From: Verrucomicrobiota bacterium
Lineage (GTDB): Bacteria > Verrucomicrobiota > Verrucomicrobiia > Limisphaerales > JAEYXS01
Reading direction: 5' to 3'
DNA length: 64,000 nt
Assembly (NCBI GenBank): GCA_023431185.1
Contig: JAEYXS010000035.1
Span: forward strand, 1-64,000
A program made the translations under genes and the position numbers. This document shows, in pieces, positions 16,751 to 26,181 of this stretch. The notes below the pieces were generated by a model. The model worked only from the letters and a program-made list of their open reading frames with translations. It was not told the DNA's origin and did not search any database. Positions within the stretch are counted from its first letter, which is position 1, and each line of letters begins with the position of its first letter.

Positions 16751-19257
16751 TGCAAAAACTGAAGACAACAAGTTGTCCGCTGTTGCTGAGCTCTTTGAGC
16801 CTGGCCTGGCTCTTGTCTGCCTGCAGTCCCGCATCCAAACCACCGGCACCCACACCTCCACCGCCTCCTGAATTTACTGCGATCACAGCTTATCCCGAGA
16901 AGCTGGAGCTGAAGGCGGGTGAAGCCGCGCATCATCTGGTCCTGACGGGCGCTTCTACCAATGGTTTCGAGATAGATGTCACCTCACGCGCCAAATTTGA
17001 ATCCACCAAGCCCCAAGTCGCAACCGTGGATGCCCATGGTCGCGTGAAGCCCGTGCAGGCAGGTGAAGCGGTCATCAAGATGTCTGCCGGCGGGGTAACC
17101 ACTTCCGTGCCCGTGATCGTGGAAGCCGTAACGAATGAAATGGCGTTGAGCTTTGCGCGCGATGTTTTGCCGGTGCTCACTAAATCGGGTTGCAGTCTGG
17201 GCGGCTGTCACGCCAAGCCGGAAGGACAAAACGGCTTCAAGATGTCCGTCTTCGCCTACGATCCGAAAGCCGACTATCACGAGATCGTCTTTGAAGAGCG
17301 CGGACGCCGCGTCTTCCCCGCCTTCCCGGAAGAGAGCTTGTTGCTGAAGAAAGCCACGCTCCAAGTGGACCACGAAGGCGGCCAGCGCTTCACGCCTGAT
17401 TCGGCGGAATACCAGCTCATCGCCAAATGGATCAAGCAGGGGATGGTCTATGAGCATCCGGATGAACCCGTACTCGTCGGTGTAAAAGTGCATCCGCCGG
17501 AGCGGCGCTATCGCAAGGAAGCGAACCAATCTCTGCTGGTATTGGCGCAATATTCCGACGGCAGCACCCGCGATGTCACCGCGCTGGCCGAGTATGATTC
17601 CAACGACAAGGAGATGGCCACCGTGGATCACCATGGCCAAGTGACCGTGGGCAAGACTGCTGGTGAAGGTGTCATCATCGCACGGTTCATGGGCTTGGTG
17701 GACATCGCCCGCATCACCGTACCTTCGGATCGCTTGCTGCCGGACAAGGTTTACACGGACTTGCCGGTGAATAATGAGATCGACCGGCTCGTTTATGAAC
17801 GGTTGAAGAAGATGGGCTACGCGCCTTCCGCCCGCTGCACGGATGAGGAATTCATCCGGCGCGCTTCGTTGGATGCCATAGGACGTCTGCCCACGCCCGA
17901 TGAAGCGAAAGAATTCCTCGCGGACAAAGCGGCGGACAAGCGGAGTAAATTGATCGAGCATCTGCTGGCCGATAAAAACTTCGGCGACCACTGGGCCACC
18001 AAGTGGACCGACCTCGTTCGCCCCAACCCCGATCGGGTGGGCGTGAAGAGCGTGTATCTGCTGGATCAATGGGTGCGCGAAAGCTTTCGCAACAACAAAC
18101 CTTATGACCAGTTCGTGCGGGAGATTGTCACGGCGGAAGGCAGCACGCATAAAGACGCACCGACCGTCATCTATCGTGACCGCCGTGAACCGGCTGACCT
18201 CACCACCATGTTCAGCCAGATATTCCTCGGTGTGCGACTGGAATGCGCCAAGTGCCATCAACATCCGAACGAGAAGTGGAGCATGGATGACTTCTATCAG
18301 TTCGCTGCGTATTTCGGACCGCTGAAGCGCAAAGGTGCCGGGTTGTCCCCGCCCATCTCCGCAGGCACGGAGTATTTCTATTTCGCACCCGATGGCGGCA
18401 CAGTGAAAAATCCGGTCACTGGCAAAACGATGAAACCACGCCCGCCTGAAGGCATGGAACCCAAGCTCGCGAACAATCAGGATCCCCGCATCGCTCTGGC
18501 CGATTGGATGACGGATGCGGAGAACCCGTTCTTTGCCAAAGCGGTGGCGAATCGCATCTGGGGCGAGTTCTTCGGCCGCGGCATCGTGCATCCGGTGGAT
18601 GATTTCCGCGCTTCCAATCCGCCGACCAATCCCGCTCTGCTGGAGGCGTTGGGCAAAGAATTGGTGAAGCACAATTACGACCTGAAAGCACTGATGCGCT
18701 ACATCATGACCTCGCATGTGTATCAGCTCAGTTCCGTGCCGAACGAAAATAACCTGGCCGATACCAAGAACTTTTCCCGTTCCTATCGACGTCGCCTGCC
18801 CGCCGAAGTATTGCTCGATGCCGTGGTGGATGTCACCGGTGTGCGGGATAATTACACTGGCATGCCCATCGGCTCCTTTGCCAAACAGGCTTGGACCTAC
18901 AAGATCGACTCTCCCTTTATGGACGCTTTCAGCCGCCCGAACTCAAGCAGCGATTGCCCCTGCGAACGCGATGCTTCGACTTCTGTGGTGCAGTCCCTGC
19001 ATATGATGAATTCCAAAGGTCTGCAGGCCAAGCTCAGCGCCAAAGAAGGCCGCGTGAAGCAGCTTGTGGACAGCAAGAAGTCTCCGGATGAGATAGTCAC
19101 CGAGCTTTATCTTGCAGCGTTAAGCCGTTATCCAACGGACGAAGAGAAACAGATTGCGACGAAGGCTTTCAGCGGTGAAGGCGTGACACCGCAGACTGCC
19201 GCAGAAGACGTGCTGTGGGCTTTGCTGAATTCTGCTGAATTTGTATTCAATCACTGA
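16747..19257 (+). CDS. DUF1549/DUF1553 lipoprotein with Ig-like domains
   Basis: An 836-residue predicted lipoprotein (lipobox LLSAC, Cys26). An Ig-like BIG2-type domain at about 45-130 is followed by a heme-like site in CX4CH form (Cys149, Cys154, His155), then a second BIG2-type segment (residues 250-330). DUF1549 follows with a CxxCH site in LECAKCHQHPNEKW (Cys500, Cys503, His504). DUF1553 occupies the C-terminal third (NPFFAKAVANRIWGEFFGRG, RRLPAEVLLDAV). The biochemical role of these PVC-specific domains is unknown; a multi-heme or metal-binding surface protein is inferred. It is nearly always paired with DUF1501, as here. Confidence 0.9.
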   Translation: MMQKLKTTSCPLLLSSLSLAWLLSACSPASKPPAPTPPPPPEFTAITAYPEKLELKAGEAAHHLVLTGASTNGFEIDVTSRAKFESTKPQVATVDAHGRVKPVQAGEAVIKMSAGGVTTSVPVIVEAVTNEMALSFARDVLPVLTKSGCSLGGCHAKPEGQNGFKMSVFAYDPKADYHEIVFEERGRRVFPAFPEESLLLKKATLQVDHEGGQRFTPDSAEYQLIAKWIKQGMVYEHPDEPVLVGVKVHPPERRYRKEANQSLLVLAQYSDGSTRDVTALAEYDSNDKEMATVDHHGQVTVGKTAGEGVIIARFMGLVDIARITVPSDRLLPDKVYTDLPVNNEIDRLVYERLKKMGYAPSARCTDEEFIRRASLDAIGRLPTPDEAKEFLADKAADKRSKLIEHLLADKNFGDHWATKWTDLVRPNPDRVGVKSVYLLDQWVRESFRNNKPYDQFVREIVTAEGSTHKDAPTVIYRDRREPADLTTMFSQIFLGVRLECAKCHQHPNEKWSMDDFYQFAAYFGPLKRKGAGLSPPISAGTEYFYFAPDGGTVKNPVTGKTMKPRPPEGMEPKLANNQDPRIALADWMTDAENPFFAKAVANRIWGEFFGRGIVHPVDDFRASNPPTNPALLEALGKELVKHNYDLKALMRYIMTSHVYQLSSVPNENNLADTKNFSRSYRRRLPAEVLLDAVVDVTGVRDNYTGMPIGSFAKQAWTYKIDSPFMDAFSRPNSSSDCPCERDASTSVVQSLHMMNSKGLQAKLSAKEGRVKQLVDSKKSPDEIVTELYLAALSRYPTDEEKQIATKAFSGEGVTPQTAAEDVLWALLNSAEFVFNH

Positions 19258-19307
19258 TATGGTTGAAGTATCGCCCGTTAAGCACTTGAACGAAGAAGTA
19301 TAAGATT

Positions 19308-20645
19308 ATGAACAGCCTGAAGTATAACTGTGCGGGCATGGCCCGGCGGGATTTTATCCAGTTGGGCTTGGGCGGCATGATGGGCCTGGGCTTGGCCGAC
19401 ATCCTCCGTTTGCAAGCGGCTGAAGCGGTCGCGCCTACGGCCAAATCGAAGAAGCCGGTGAATTGCATCCTCGTTTGGCTGGATGGCGGGCCTTCGCACT
19501 ACGAGAGCTTTGATCCCAAGCCGGATGCTCCCAGCGAGATCCGGGGCGAGTTCAAGTCTATCCCGACCAGCGTGCCGGGCATCCATTTCAGCGAGTGCGT
19601 GCCGGAGCTGGCCAAGGTGGCGGACAAGATGTCCATCATCCGCTCCATCGCACACAAGGACCCGAACCATGGCGGAGGCAATCACTACATGATGACTGGT
19701 GCGCCCACGCCTGTTCCCGTGGCTTGTGGTGCCTTCGTCACGTTCCATCCGTCTTTCGGCTCGATGGTCTCTTATGACCGCGGGGTGCGGAATGGACTTC
19801 CGGCTTACATGTCCCTCCCGCAAGTCTCGCGCAGTGGTGGACCGAATTTCCTCGGCGGCCAGCACGCGCCTTTCGTCATTGGCGGCAATCCCGATAGCAA
19901 GAACTTTCAAGTGCGCGACGTAGTGCTGCCCTCCGATATCAGCGAAGGCCGCGCCGAGAACCGCCAGGCATTGCGCAAATCGCTGGACCAGATGCTGCGC
20001 ATCAATGACAAGCTGGCGGATGACCCGACCGTGACCTTCGACAAGTTCTATGAACAAGGATTGAACCTCGTCGCCTCGCCGGAAGCCCAGGCCGCTTTTG
20101 ATATCGCCAAAGAATCAGACAAAGTGCGCGAGAGCTATGGCCGCAATGACTTCGCCCAACGTCTCCTGATGGCGCGTCGCTTGGTGGAAGTCGGAGTCTC
20201 CTTCGTGACCGTCTATTACGGTGGCTGGGATCATCACAAGGACATCTTCAAGACCTTGAAGGGTGATTTTAACAAACGTTTCGACCTCGGCGTCTCCGCC
20301 CTGATCCGCGATCTGGATCAGCGCGGGATGATGGAAAACACTCTGGTGGTGGTGCTCGGTGAGTTTGGCCGCACGCCTAAGGTGAACAAGGACGCTGGGC
20401 GCGATCATTGGCCGTACGCCATGTCCGTCCTCATGGCGGGTGCCGGTGTGCCGCGTGGTCAAGTGGTAGGAGCCACGGATGCCAAGGGCTATCACGCGGC
20501 TGAGAACGTGTACAAGCCTGAAGACTTCGCCGCGACGCTCTACACCAAGATGGGTATCGATCACACGCGCGTGCTGCACACGAATACCGGACGCCCCATC
20601 CAGATCGTCAATGGCGGCAAGCCGATGAAGGAGCTATTCGCTTGA
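19308..20645 (+). CDS. DUF1501 family protein
   Basis: A 445-residue alkaline-phosphatase/sulfatase-fold-like protein of the DUF1501 family. The N-terminus MARRDFIQLGLGGMMGLGLA resembles a Tat signal; the annotated start adds ten residues. Family motifs include CILVWLDGGPSHYESFDPKP, SEIRGEFKSIPTSVPGI and VVVLGEFGRTPKVN, followed by GRDHWPYAMS. The conserved Asp and His residues in these blocks suggest metal binding, but no reaction has been assigned to the family. It sits 50 nt after the DUF1549/1553 gene and overlaps the next gene by 4 nt. Confidence 0.9.
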   Translation: MNSLKYNCAGMARRDFIQLGLGGMMGLGLADILRLQAAEAVAPTAKSKKPVNCILVWLDGGPSHYESFDPKPDAPSEIRGEFKSIPTSVPGIHFSECVPELAKVADKMSIIRSIAHKDPNHGGGNHYMMTGAPTPVPVACGAFVTFHPSFGSMVSYDRGVRNGLPAYMSLPQVSRSGGPNFLGGQHAPFVIGGNPDSKNFQVRDVVLPSDISEGRAENRQALRKSLDQMLRINDKLADDPTVTFDKFYEQGLNLVASPEAQAAFDIAKESDKVRESYGRNDFAQRLLMARRLVEVGVSFVTVYYGGWDHHKDIFKTLKGDFNKRFDLGVSALIRDLDQRGMMENTLVVVLGEFGRTPKVNKDAGRDHWPYAMSVLMAGAGVPRGQVVGATDAKGYHAAENVYKPEDFAATLYTKMGIDHTRVLHTNTGRPIQIVNGGKPMKELFA

Positions 20646-22321
20646 GATTGCGCGGGTGGTCCCTCAGAGCGCTGTGGCTGAGCTGTCTTTTGACTGGCGC
20701 AGTCTCAGCTCAAGCGGCGGCACCGGTACTGGAGCATATCTATCCGGCCGGGGCGCAACGTGGCACGACGAACATCATCACCGCTATCGGCAAGCAAGAC
20801 CCGTGGCCGGTGGAGGTGTGGACAGATGATGCCCGCGTCCAGTTCAAGGCCGATAAGGACAAAGGCAAGTTCAGCGTGATCATTGCTCCGGATGCCGAGC
20901 CCGGCCCCCGACTGGTCAGGTTGTATAATGCGGAAGGTGCTTCGACGGTTCGCTACTTCATCGTCAGTGATAGCCTAGAAATGGAGGAGAAGGAGCCGAA
21001 CGATGATCTCAGCAAGCCGCAACTCCTGGAGAAGCTGCCCATCACCGTCAATGGCCGTTTGGAGAAAAATGGTGATGTGGATTCTTTCGCCGTAAATCTG
21101 GAGAAAGACCAATGGTTGATCGCGTCTCTCGAGGCGTACGTGCTGGCCTCGACCATGGACGGCATGCTGCGCATCACGGATACGAATGGTCTGCAGCTGG
21201 CCTACAATCACGATGGCAACCGCACGCTCGACCCATTCCTTGCGTGGCAAGCGCCCGCTAAAGGCACGTATATCGTGCAGGTGATGGGTTTCCCTCACCC
21301 CGCCAATTCCTCCATCAACTTCGATGGTGGCACGGGCAACATTTACCGGCTCAACCTGACCACTGGACCATATCTGGACTATGTGTATCCCACCGGTGTC
21401 ATCAGGAGCAGCAAGACTGAGGTCAAAGTGTATGGCTGGAATCTGACCGGAGACAAAGGCTGGATGGGTTTGGGCCTACAAACAGATTTATTGTCACCAA
21501 CGGCCACCAGTGCGCCTGTGCGTATCCAATCTTCAAATCTGCTGCACATTCCTTTGAGTACGTTGACTGAACAAGCAGAGAAAGAACCGAACAATGCGAC
21601 GAATGAAGTCCAGACCATAACAGTACCAGGAAATCTGAGCGGACGCATCCAACCGGCGGGGGATGCGGACCGGTTCGTTTTCGAATCAAAAAAAGGGCAG
21701 AAATGGGAAGTGGCGGTGCAATCGGACAAGCTGGGCTTTCCGCTGGACGCCACGCTCCGCATCGAAGATCCCACCGGCAAAGAGCTGGCGAAGAATGATG
21801 ATGCGAATAATTCCGCCGATCCCGCTCTCGTCTGGACCGCGCCGGCTGATGGCAAATTCACCGTCGCCATCTCCAGCCTGTTGCGCCAAGGCGGGAGCAA
21901 CTACATCTACCGCCTGTCCGTGACCGAACCGCAACCCAGCTTCCGGGCGACAATCGCCGCGAACAACTTCAATCTCTCGCCCGGCAAGACCAACGAATTC
22001 AAAGCCACGGTTACGAGGATTCATGGACATGATGGCAAACTGGTCCTTGAAGCGAGCGGGTTGCCAAGCGGTGTGTCACTGATAGCAGGTGAAGTCCCGG
22101 CTAAGAGCGGCGAGGTGACGCTCAAGTTGATCGCTCAGGCGGATGCCAAACCGTTCAGCGGTCACTTCACCATCAGTGTGAAAGATACGGCGGCTAACAT
22201 CACTCTGAAGGCCCCGAATGAGCTGATCAGCCGGGGAACGGACAACGGCGTGCCGCAAGGATACGCAACGCTCGTGATCGAACAGGTGGATAAATTGTGG
22301 CTGACCGTCCTGAAGCAGTGA
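20642..22321 (+). CDS. Secreted PPC-domain protein
   Basis: A 559-residue protein that starts with TTG overlapping the DUF1501 stop (TTGA), an overlap that supports coupled translation. A signal peptide ends near VSAQAA. Two bacterial pre-peptidase C-terminal (PPC-like) beta domains are visible, one starting at EEKEPNDDLSKPQ and the other at AEKEPNNATNEVQ. Both have the EPNxx opening, a DxDxF strand (GDVDSFAVN, GDADRFVFE) and a closing yrL strand. An N-terminal IPT-like segment and a C-terminal beta region complete it. No catalytic motif is seen. It is probably a surface scaffold for the upstream DUF1549/DUF1501 proteins. Confidence 0.82.
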   Translation: MRLRGWSLRALWLSCLLTGAVSAQAAAPVLEHIYPAGAQRGTTNIITAIGKQDPWPVEVWTDDARVQFKADKDKGKFSVIIAPDAEPGPRLVRLYNAEGASTVRYFIVSDSLEMEEKEPNDDLSKPQLLEKLPITVNGRLEKNGDVDSFAVNLEKDQWLIASLEAYVLASTMDGMLRITDTNGLQLAYNHDGNRTLDPFLAWQAPAKGTYIVQVMGFPHPANSSINFDGGTGNIYRLNLTTGPYLDYVYPTGVIRSSKTEVKVYGWNLTGDKGWMGLGLQTDLLSPTATSAPVRIQSSNLLHIPLSTLTEQAEKEPNNATNEVQTITVPGNLSGRIQPAGDADRFVFESKKGQKWEVAVQSDKLGFPLDATLRIEDPTGKELAKNDDANNSADPALVWTAPADGKFTVAISSLLRQGGSNYIYRLSVTEPQPSFRATIAANNFNLSPGKTNEFKATVTRIHGHDGKLVLEASGLPSGVSLIAGEVPAKSGEVTLKLIAQADAKPFSGHFTISVKDTAANITLKAPNELISRGTDNGVPQGYATLVIEQVDKLWLTVLKQ

Positions 22322-22353
22322 TTGGGGCTATTCCACCCCGGCTCACAGAATAA

Positions 22354-22384
22354 AAAGCCGCAGCACTCGAAGCGCTGCGGCTTT
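22354..22384. terminator. Bidirectional rho-independent terminator
   Basis: AAAGCCGCAGC (22354-22364) pairs with GCTGCGGCTTT (22374-22384) across a 9-nt loop, with A- and T-rich flanks on both sides. It lies between the convergent PPC-domain gene and the Lrp-type regulator, and can serve both. Confidence 0.85.
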
Positions 22385-22406
22385 CTTTCGAAAATATTAC
22401 CGCAAC

Positions 22407-22886
22407 TTACGGCGAGACCGCCAGGCGCTCTTCGTTGCGCTCCTTATGCATTAGCACGCCCTGTTCTTTGTAGGGCTTGAGCATGAAGTGCGTGCCGGTG
22501 GAGAGCACGCCTTGGATGGTGGCGAGCTTCTCGGAGACGAACCGCGCGACCTCGCGCAAGTCCTCGCCCTCCACGATGACCAGCAGATCATAGCCGCCGG
22601 ACATAAGATAGCAGGAGCGCACCTCGTCATACTTGGCGATGCGCTGGGCGATGCGGTCGAAGCCGCCTTCGCGCTCCGGCGTGATCTTCACCTCGATCAC
22701 CGCGCGGACGATATTCACGCCCAGCTTCTCCTCATTGAGGATGGTGCGGTAGCCCAGGATCACCTGGTCCTCTTCATACGCCCGGATCTTGGCGGTGATG
22801 TCCGCTTCAGGCTGGTTCAACATGGATGACAACTGCGCCGGCTTCAGCGCCGCGTTGTCATGCAACAATTTCAACAAAGCATCCAT
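22407..22886 (-). CDS. Lrp/AsnC family transcriptional regulator
   Basis: A 159-residue regulator. A winged helix-turn-helix occupies residues 1-55 (LKPAQLSSMLNQPEADITAKI), followed by the ligand-binding RAM/AsnC domain with VIEVKITPEREGGFD and YDLLVIVEGEDL. The start at 22886 is preferred because GGAGG lies just upstream; the frame stays open to 22940. The family senses amino acids and assembles into octamers. The target here is not evident. It is convergent with the long redox gene cluster. Confidence 0.87.
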   Translation of the reverse strand: MDALLKLLHDNAALKPAQLSSMLNQPEADITAKIRAYEEDQVILGYRTILNEEKLGVNIVRAVIEVKITPEREGGFDRIAQRIAKYDEVRSCYLMSGGYDLLVIVEGEDLREVARFVSEKLATIQGVLSTGTHFMLKPYKEQGVLMHKERNEERLAVSP

Positions 22887-22999
22887 GCCTCCATTAGACA
22901 GAAACCCAGCGGGGCTGCACGCTTTTTTAGAAAGCTCCAAATCCCAAGCTCAAAGCTCAAAAGAAGCTCCAAGGTTCAAATGCGCTGGCAAATAGCATG

Positions 23000-23030
23000 T
23001 GGAGCGCGGGTCTCCGACCCGCAGCAACAT
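23000..23030 (-). repeat. Family-2 covarying hairpin repeat, copy 1
   Basis: Read on the minus strand, the conserved left arm ATGTTGCT is followed by the stem GCGGGTC/GACCCGC with loop GGA and the right arm GCTCCA. The conserved left arm extends further, to about 23045 (TTGCTCAGGG). It lies in the gap between the Lrp gene and the next small gene. Other copies are at 26278, 31198 and 31381. Confidence 0.8.
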
Positions 23031-23119
23031 CCCTGAGCAAAGCTGGCATTCAATATTTCCTGAACTACCCAACCGCCTTTCCCTTTGACCGACAAGGATG
23101 GCAATACTACTTTGTCACC

Positions 23120-23593
23120 ATGCGCAAGAGGTTGTTCATCCTGCTACCTATTCTAGTTCTAGCTATAGTAGGGGTTTGCGTTTTTCTTACTGACAGCAAA
23201 AAAGACCTCTATCTCACCGAATTTGAACTGGATGAAGCATCATTCACAAGCGATACGCTTAAAAAGATTGAATCAGATCTAGCTCTGGCATTTCCGCCGG
23301 GCGCAAAAGGATTGCGCTTTCACTACAAACCACCGATTGACCCCACAATTTTCGCCAAAATAGAGATTCCACCCGAAGCGAAAGAATCGACGGTGAAGCG
23401 GCTAACCGAAATGAAAGAATTCCCCGGCAAGTTTCATACGGACTTTGGGAACAGACGATGCAAATGGTGGCCAGCTTCCGTTGTAAATGCAATCGCCACC
23501 AAGTTCTCAATCAACGGCGCGTTCTACACCCAAGCCCATTTAGTGCAAGAAGGTGACCAAGTTATCTTGTATCTAAAGTATTTTACCCTTTAA
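23120..23593 (+). CDS. Hypothetical membrane-anchored protein, 157 aa
   Basis: The chosen ATG at 23120 is followed by one strong hydrophobic segment (RLFILLPILVLAIVGVCVFL), which is a membrane anchor or uncleaved signal. The rest (about 135 residues) is a small soluble domain, probably outside the membrane, with no recognised family. The frame is open upstream to 22997, but that part overlaps a palindromic repeat and is unlikely to be coding. Its base composition is more AT-rich than the neighbours, which may indicate a recent acquisition. Confidence 0.6.
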   Translation: MRKRLFILLPILVLAIVGVCVFLTDSKKDLYLTEFELDEASFTSDTLKKIESDLALAFPPGAKGLRFHYKPPIDPTIFAKIEIPPEAKESTVKRLTEMKEFPGKFHTDFGNRRCKWWPASVVNAIATKFSINGAFYTQAHLVQEGDQVILYLKYFTL

Positions 23594-23596
23594 GCG

Positions 23597-25966
23597 CTAC
23601 CTCACCCGCATCCGTATCTCCTGCCCCACCACCGGCAGATCAATGATCGCCAGCCCCCACTCAGCCTCGTCATGCACGTCGAACCTGCGGCCGTTGATGA
23701 GTAGCTTCGGCTTCTTGTCTTGCTGATGCAGCATGATGCGCCAGACCTGATGCGGGCTCTGAAATTCGCCATCGCTCGCGCCGATGACGATTTCTGTCTC
23801 TTCCCCCACCGGCTTTGTTTCGATGCGTCGCCGTTGGTATTGGCCGGTGAGGTAGCTGTTCGAGACGCCATCATCCTCATACCACTCCAGCACGCCGTTG
23901 CCGCCGGGCCAGATGTGGAGCACTTGGAAGGGCTCGGCTACTTCGCCGACGTATTGTTGCACCGGTCCGAAAGGCAAAATTGTTCCCGCACGCACAAAGA
24001 CTGGTAGGGTGTCCAAGGACGCTTGGGCCACGATGTGTTGCCCGCCATCGAAGGCTTCGCCGTTCCAGAAATTGAACCATGTCCCGCGTGGCAGATACAC
24101 ACTGCGCGCCACATTGCCCGGCTGCAGGATCGGCGCCACCAGCACGTTCTCACCTAATAAGAACTGGTCCCCGCATGCCACGGCCACCGCGTCCTGAGGA
24201 TGATGCCACGCGAGCGGACGCATGATGGGTGTGCCCCGTTCCCGCGCCTCGGCGAAAAGGCAGTAAAGATACGGCAGCAACTGGTAGCGGAGCTGGATGT
24301 AGCGGCGGCAGATGTCCTCCACTTCCGCACCAAACGTCCATGGCTCCTGGTCGCGTGATTCGTTGTTCGTGTGATTGCGGAAGAACGGCGTGAAGGCGGC
24401 GAGCTGTGTCCAGCGCGCGAGCAGTTCACCCGTGGTGTGTTCCAGGAAACCGCCCGCATCCGCGCCGCAGAAAGGCACGCCGCTCAGGCTGAGGTTCAGC
24501 AGCATGGGCACGGACTCCGCGAGGTGCTCCCACGTGGAGCTGTTATCCCCCGTCCACACCATCGCGTAACGCTGCACGCCCGCATAGCCCGCGCGCGTGA
24601 TGACGAAAGGCCGCTGCTCCGGCGCATTCGCCAGCATACCCTCATGCGAGGCGCGCGCCATCATCAGGCCATAGGCATTATGCACCTCGCCGTGCGTTTT
24701 CACGCCCAGCTCAGTCTGGTGCTGGGCGTCCAGCGGTAAGGTCTTCCCCGGCAGATCGAACACCGCCGGTTCATTCATGTCATTCCATACACCAGCGATG
24801 CCTGCACGAGCCAAGGCCGCCTGTTCCTTCGCCCACCACTTGCGCGCGTTTGCCTGAAAGAAGTCTGGCAGCGCCGAACGCCCCGGCCACACTTTGCCAA
24901 TGATGTCTTTGCCCTGCGCATCCTTCACGTAGGCCTTCAGCTTGCGTCCGCGCTGATACACGCCGAACTGGCGATCCACTTTCACACCCGGGTCCACGAT
25001 GCTCACGCATTTGAAGCCCTGCTTGGCGAGCTTGCGGATGAGTTGCTTCGGCTGCGGAAACGTCTTGCCGAAGGTGAACACGCGGTAGCCATCCATGTGC
25101 AGGATGTCCAGGTGGAGGACATCGCACGGAATCTTCTTCTGCCGGAACTTGCGCGCCACATCCTCGATGTGTTTGCGCGTGGGGTAGCCATAACGCGACT
25201 GTTGGGAACCGAGCGCCCATTTTGGCGGCAAGGTCATGCGCCCGGTCAACTGCGTGAACCGCTCCACGATCGATGGCAACGCTGGACCAAGAAAGAGATA
25301 CACATCCAGCTCGCCTGTGGCCGCGTTCAGTTGCCACGCATTCTCCTGGGTGCAACCCATGTCCCAGATTTGCTTGCCGGGATTATCCCAAAACACGCCG
25401 AATGTCCGCCCCGCGCGCAGTCCTAGTCCGAAGGGTATGGATACATACAGATTCTTCAACGAGGGATGGACGCACGAGGCGTGACCGAGCACATCGATGT
25501 TCCAGAACTCGCGGATAAGCCCGCGCTTGTTCAGCGGACCGGTGGATTCGCCCAGCCCCAAAATCTTATCCTTCGCCTCCAAACCCAAGCGCAGCGTGAA
25601 GCCGGACTTCTTGCCGCGCGCGATCGCGCTGATGCTGTTCAAGACCGTCCAGCCGTTCTTATCCGTCACGCACCAGGTGCCTTTGAGTTTGTTGAACTGG
25701 AGGGAGAACTGTTCCGTGCGCAGCTCGATGTCCGTCTTCCGTTCACGCACTTCGGTTCTCACGGCGGGCCAATCCCGCGCCACGACCGCGAAGGAACCTT
25801 GGCTGAATGCTTTCGCCCGCGTCGCCCGCAGACGAACCAGATCCGGGGCGATGACCGTCAGCTCGATTTGCCCTGCTTTGCCGACAAGCAATGCGCCCTG
25901 CGCGGAAGTCGCCTTCAGCTTGAGGTCTGTGAATGTCATTGGTGTCGGCTCGGCACGCTTGCCCAT
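23597..25966 (-). CDS. Glycoside hydrolase family 31 alpha-glucosidase-like
   Basis: A GH31 enzyme of about 789 residues. The N-terminal beta-sandwich contains FGVFWDNPGKQIWD. The TIM barrel begins at PPKWALGSQQSRYGYPT and includes the catalytic block GVWNDMNEPAVFD near residue 395, whose Asp is the nucleophile. WTGDNSSTWEHL carries the likely acid/base, followed by SGVPFCGADAGGF. The C-terminal beta domain follows. No signal peptide is seen, so it is probably cytoplasmic. It hydrolyses alpha-linked glucosides or xylosides. The start is 25966 or 25939; the open frame reaches 26080 but crosses a palindromic repeat. Confidence 0.92.
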   Translation of the reverse strand: MGKRAEPTPMTFTDLKLKATSAQGALLVGKAGQIELTVIAPDLVRLRATRAKAFSQGSFAVVARDWPAVRTEVRERKTDIELRTEQFSLQFNKLKGTWCVTDKNGWTVLNSISAIARGKKSGFTLRLGLEAKDKILGLGESTGPLNKRGLIREFWNIDVLGHASCVHPSLKNLYVSIPFGLGLRAGRTFGVFWDNPGKQIWDMGCTQENAWQLNAATGELDVYLFLGPALPSIVERFTQLTGRMTLPPKWALGSQQSRYGYPTRKHIEDVARKFRQKKIPCDVLHLDILHMDGYRVFTFGKTFPQPKQLIRKLAKQGFKCVSIVDPGVKVDRQFGVYQRGRKLKAYVKDAQGKDIIGKVWPGRSALPDFFQANARKWWAKEQAALARAGIAGVWNDMNEPAVFDLPGKTLPLDAQHQTELGVKTHGEVHNAYGLMMARASHEGMLANAPEQRPFVITRAGYAGVQRYAMVWTGDNSSTWEHLAESVPMLLNLSLSGVPFCGADAGGFLEHTTGELLARWTQLAAFTPFFRNHTNNESRDQEPWTFGAEVEDICRRYIQLRYQLLPYLYCLFAEARERGTPIMRPLAWHHPQDAVAVACGDQFLLGENVLVAPILQPGNVARSVYLPRGTWFNFWNGEAFDGGQHIVAQASLDTLPVFVRAGTILPFGPVQQYVGEVAEPFQVLHIWPGGNGVLEWYEDDGVSNSYLTGQYQRRRIETKPVGEETEIVIGASDGEFQSPHQVWRIMLHQQDKKPKLLINGRRFDVHDEAEWGLAIIDLPVVGQEIRMRVR

Positions 25967-26027
25967 GCGCTGAGTAAAGACGGTATGGGGCGAAGGGACA
26001 AGGCTGGTGGAGCGGGGATGATTTGAT

Positions 26028-26068
26028 GTGGTAGGGACGGCTGTCCTCAGCCGTCCGGCGTCGAAGCC
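26028..26068 (+). repeat. Family-3 covarying hairpin repeat, copy 1
   Basis: GTGGTAG is followed by the 9-bp stem GGACGGCTG/CAGCCGTCC (26035-26043/26048-26056) with loop TCCT and right arm GGCGTCGAAGC. The second copy at 26182-26224 keeps both arms and the loop but has a different, still perfect, stem. Confidence 0.8.
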
Positions 26069-26181
26069 CGTGGTGTTCAATCGCCAAAGGCAGAATGACG
26101 GTCAGAGTCTATGTCGCTTTCCTTGACCAGAGGTAATAGTGCCTGTTGACGTTAGTGGATCGCAGGATATCGAATCCCGAC

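Noticed and set aside
16984..18717. A 577-codon minus-strand ORF opposite the DUF1549/1553 gene
   Set aside because: Antisense shadow of a well-supported gene; composition is dominated by His and Arg and no domain is recognisable.
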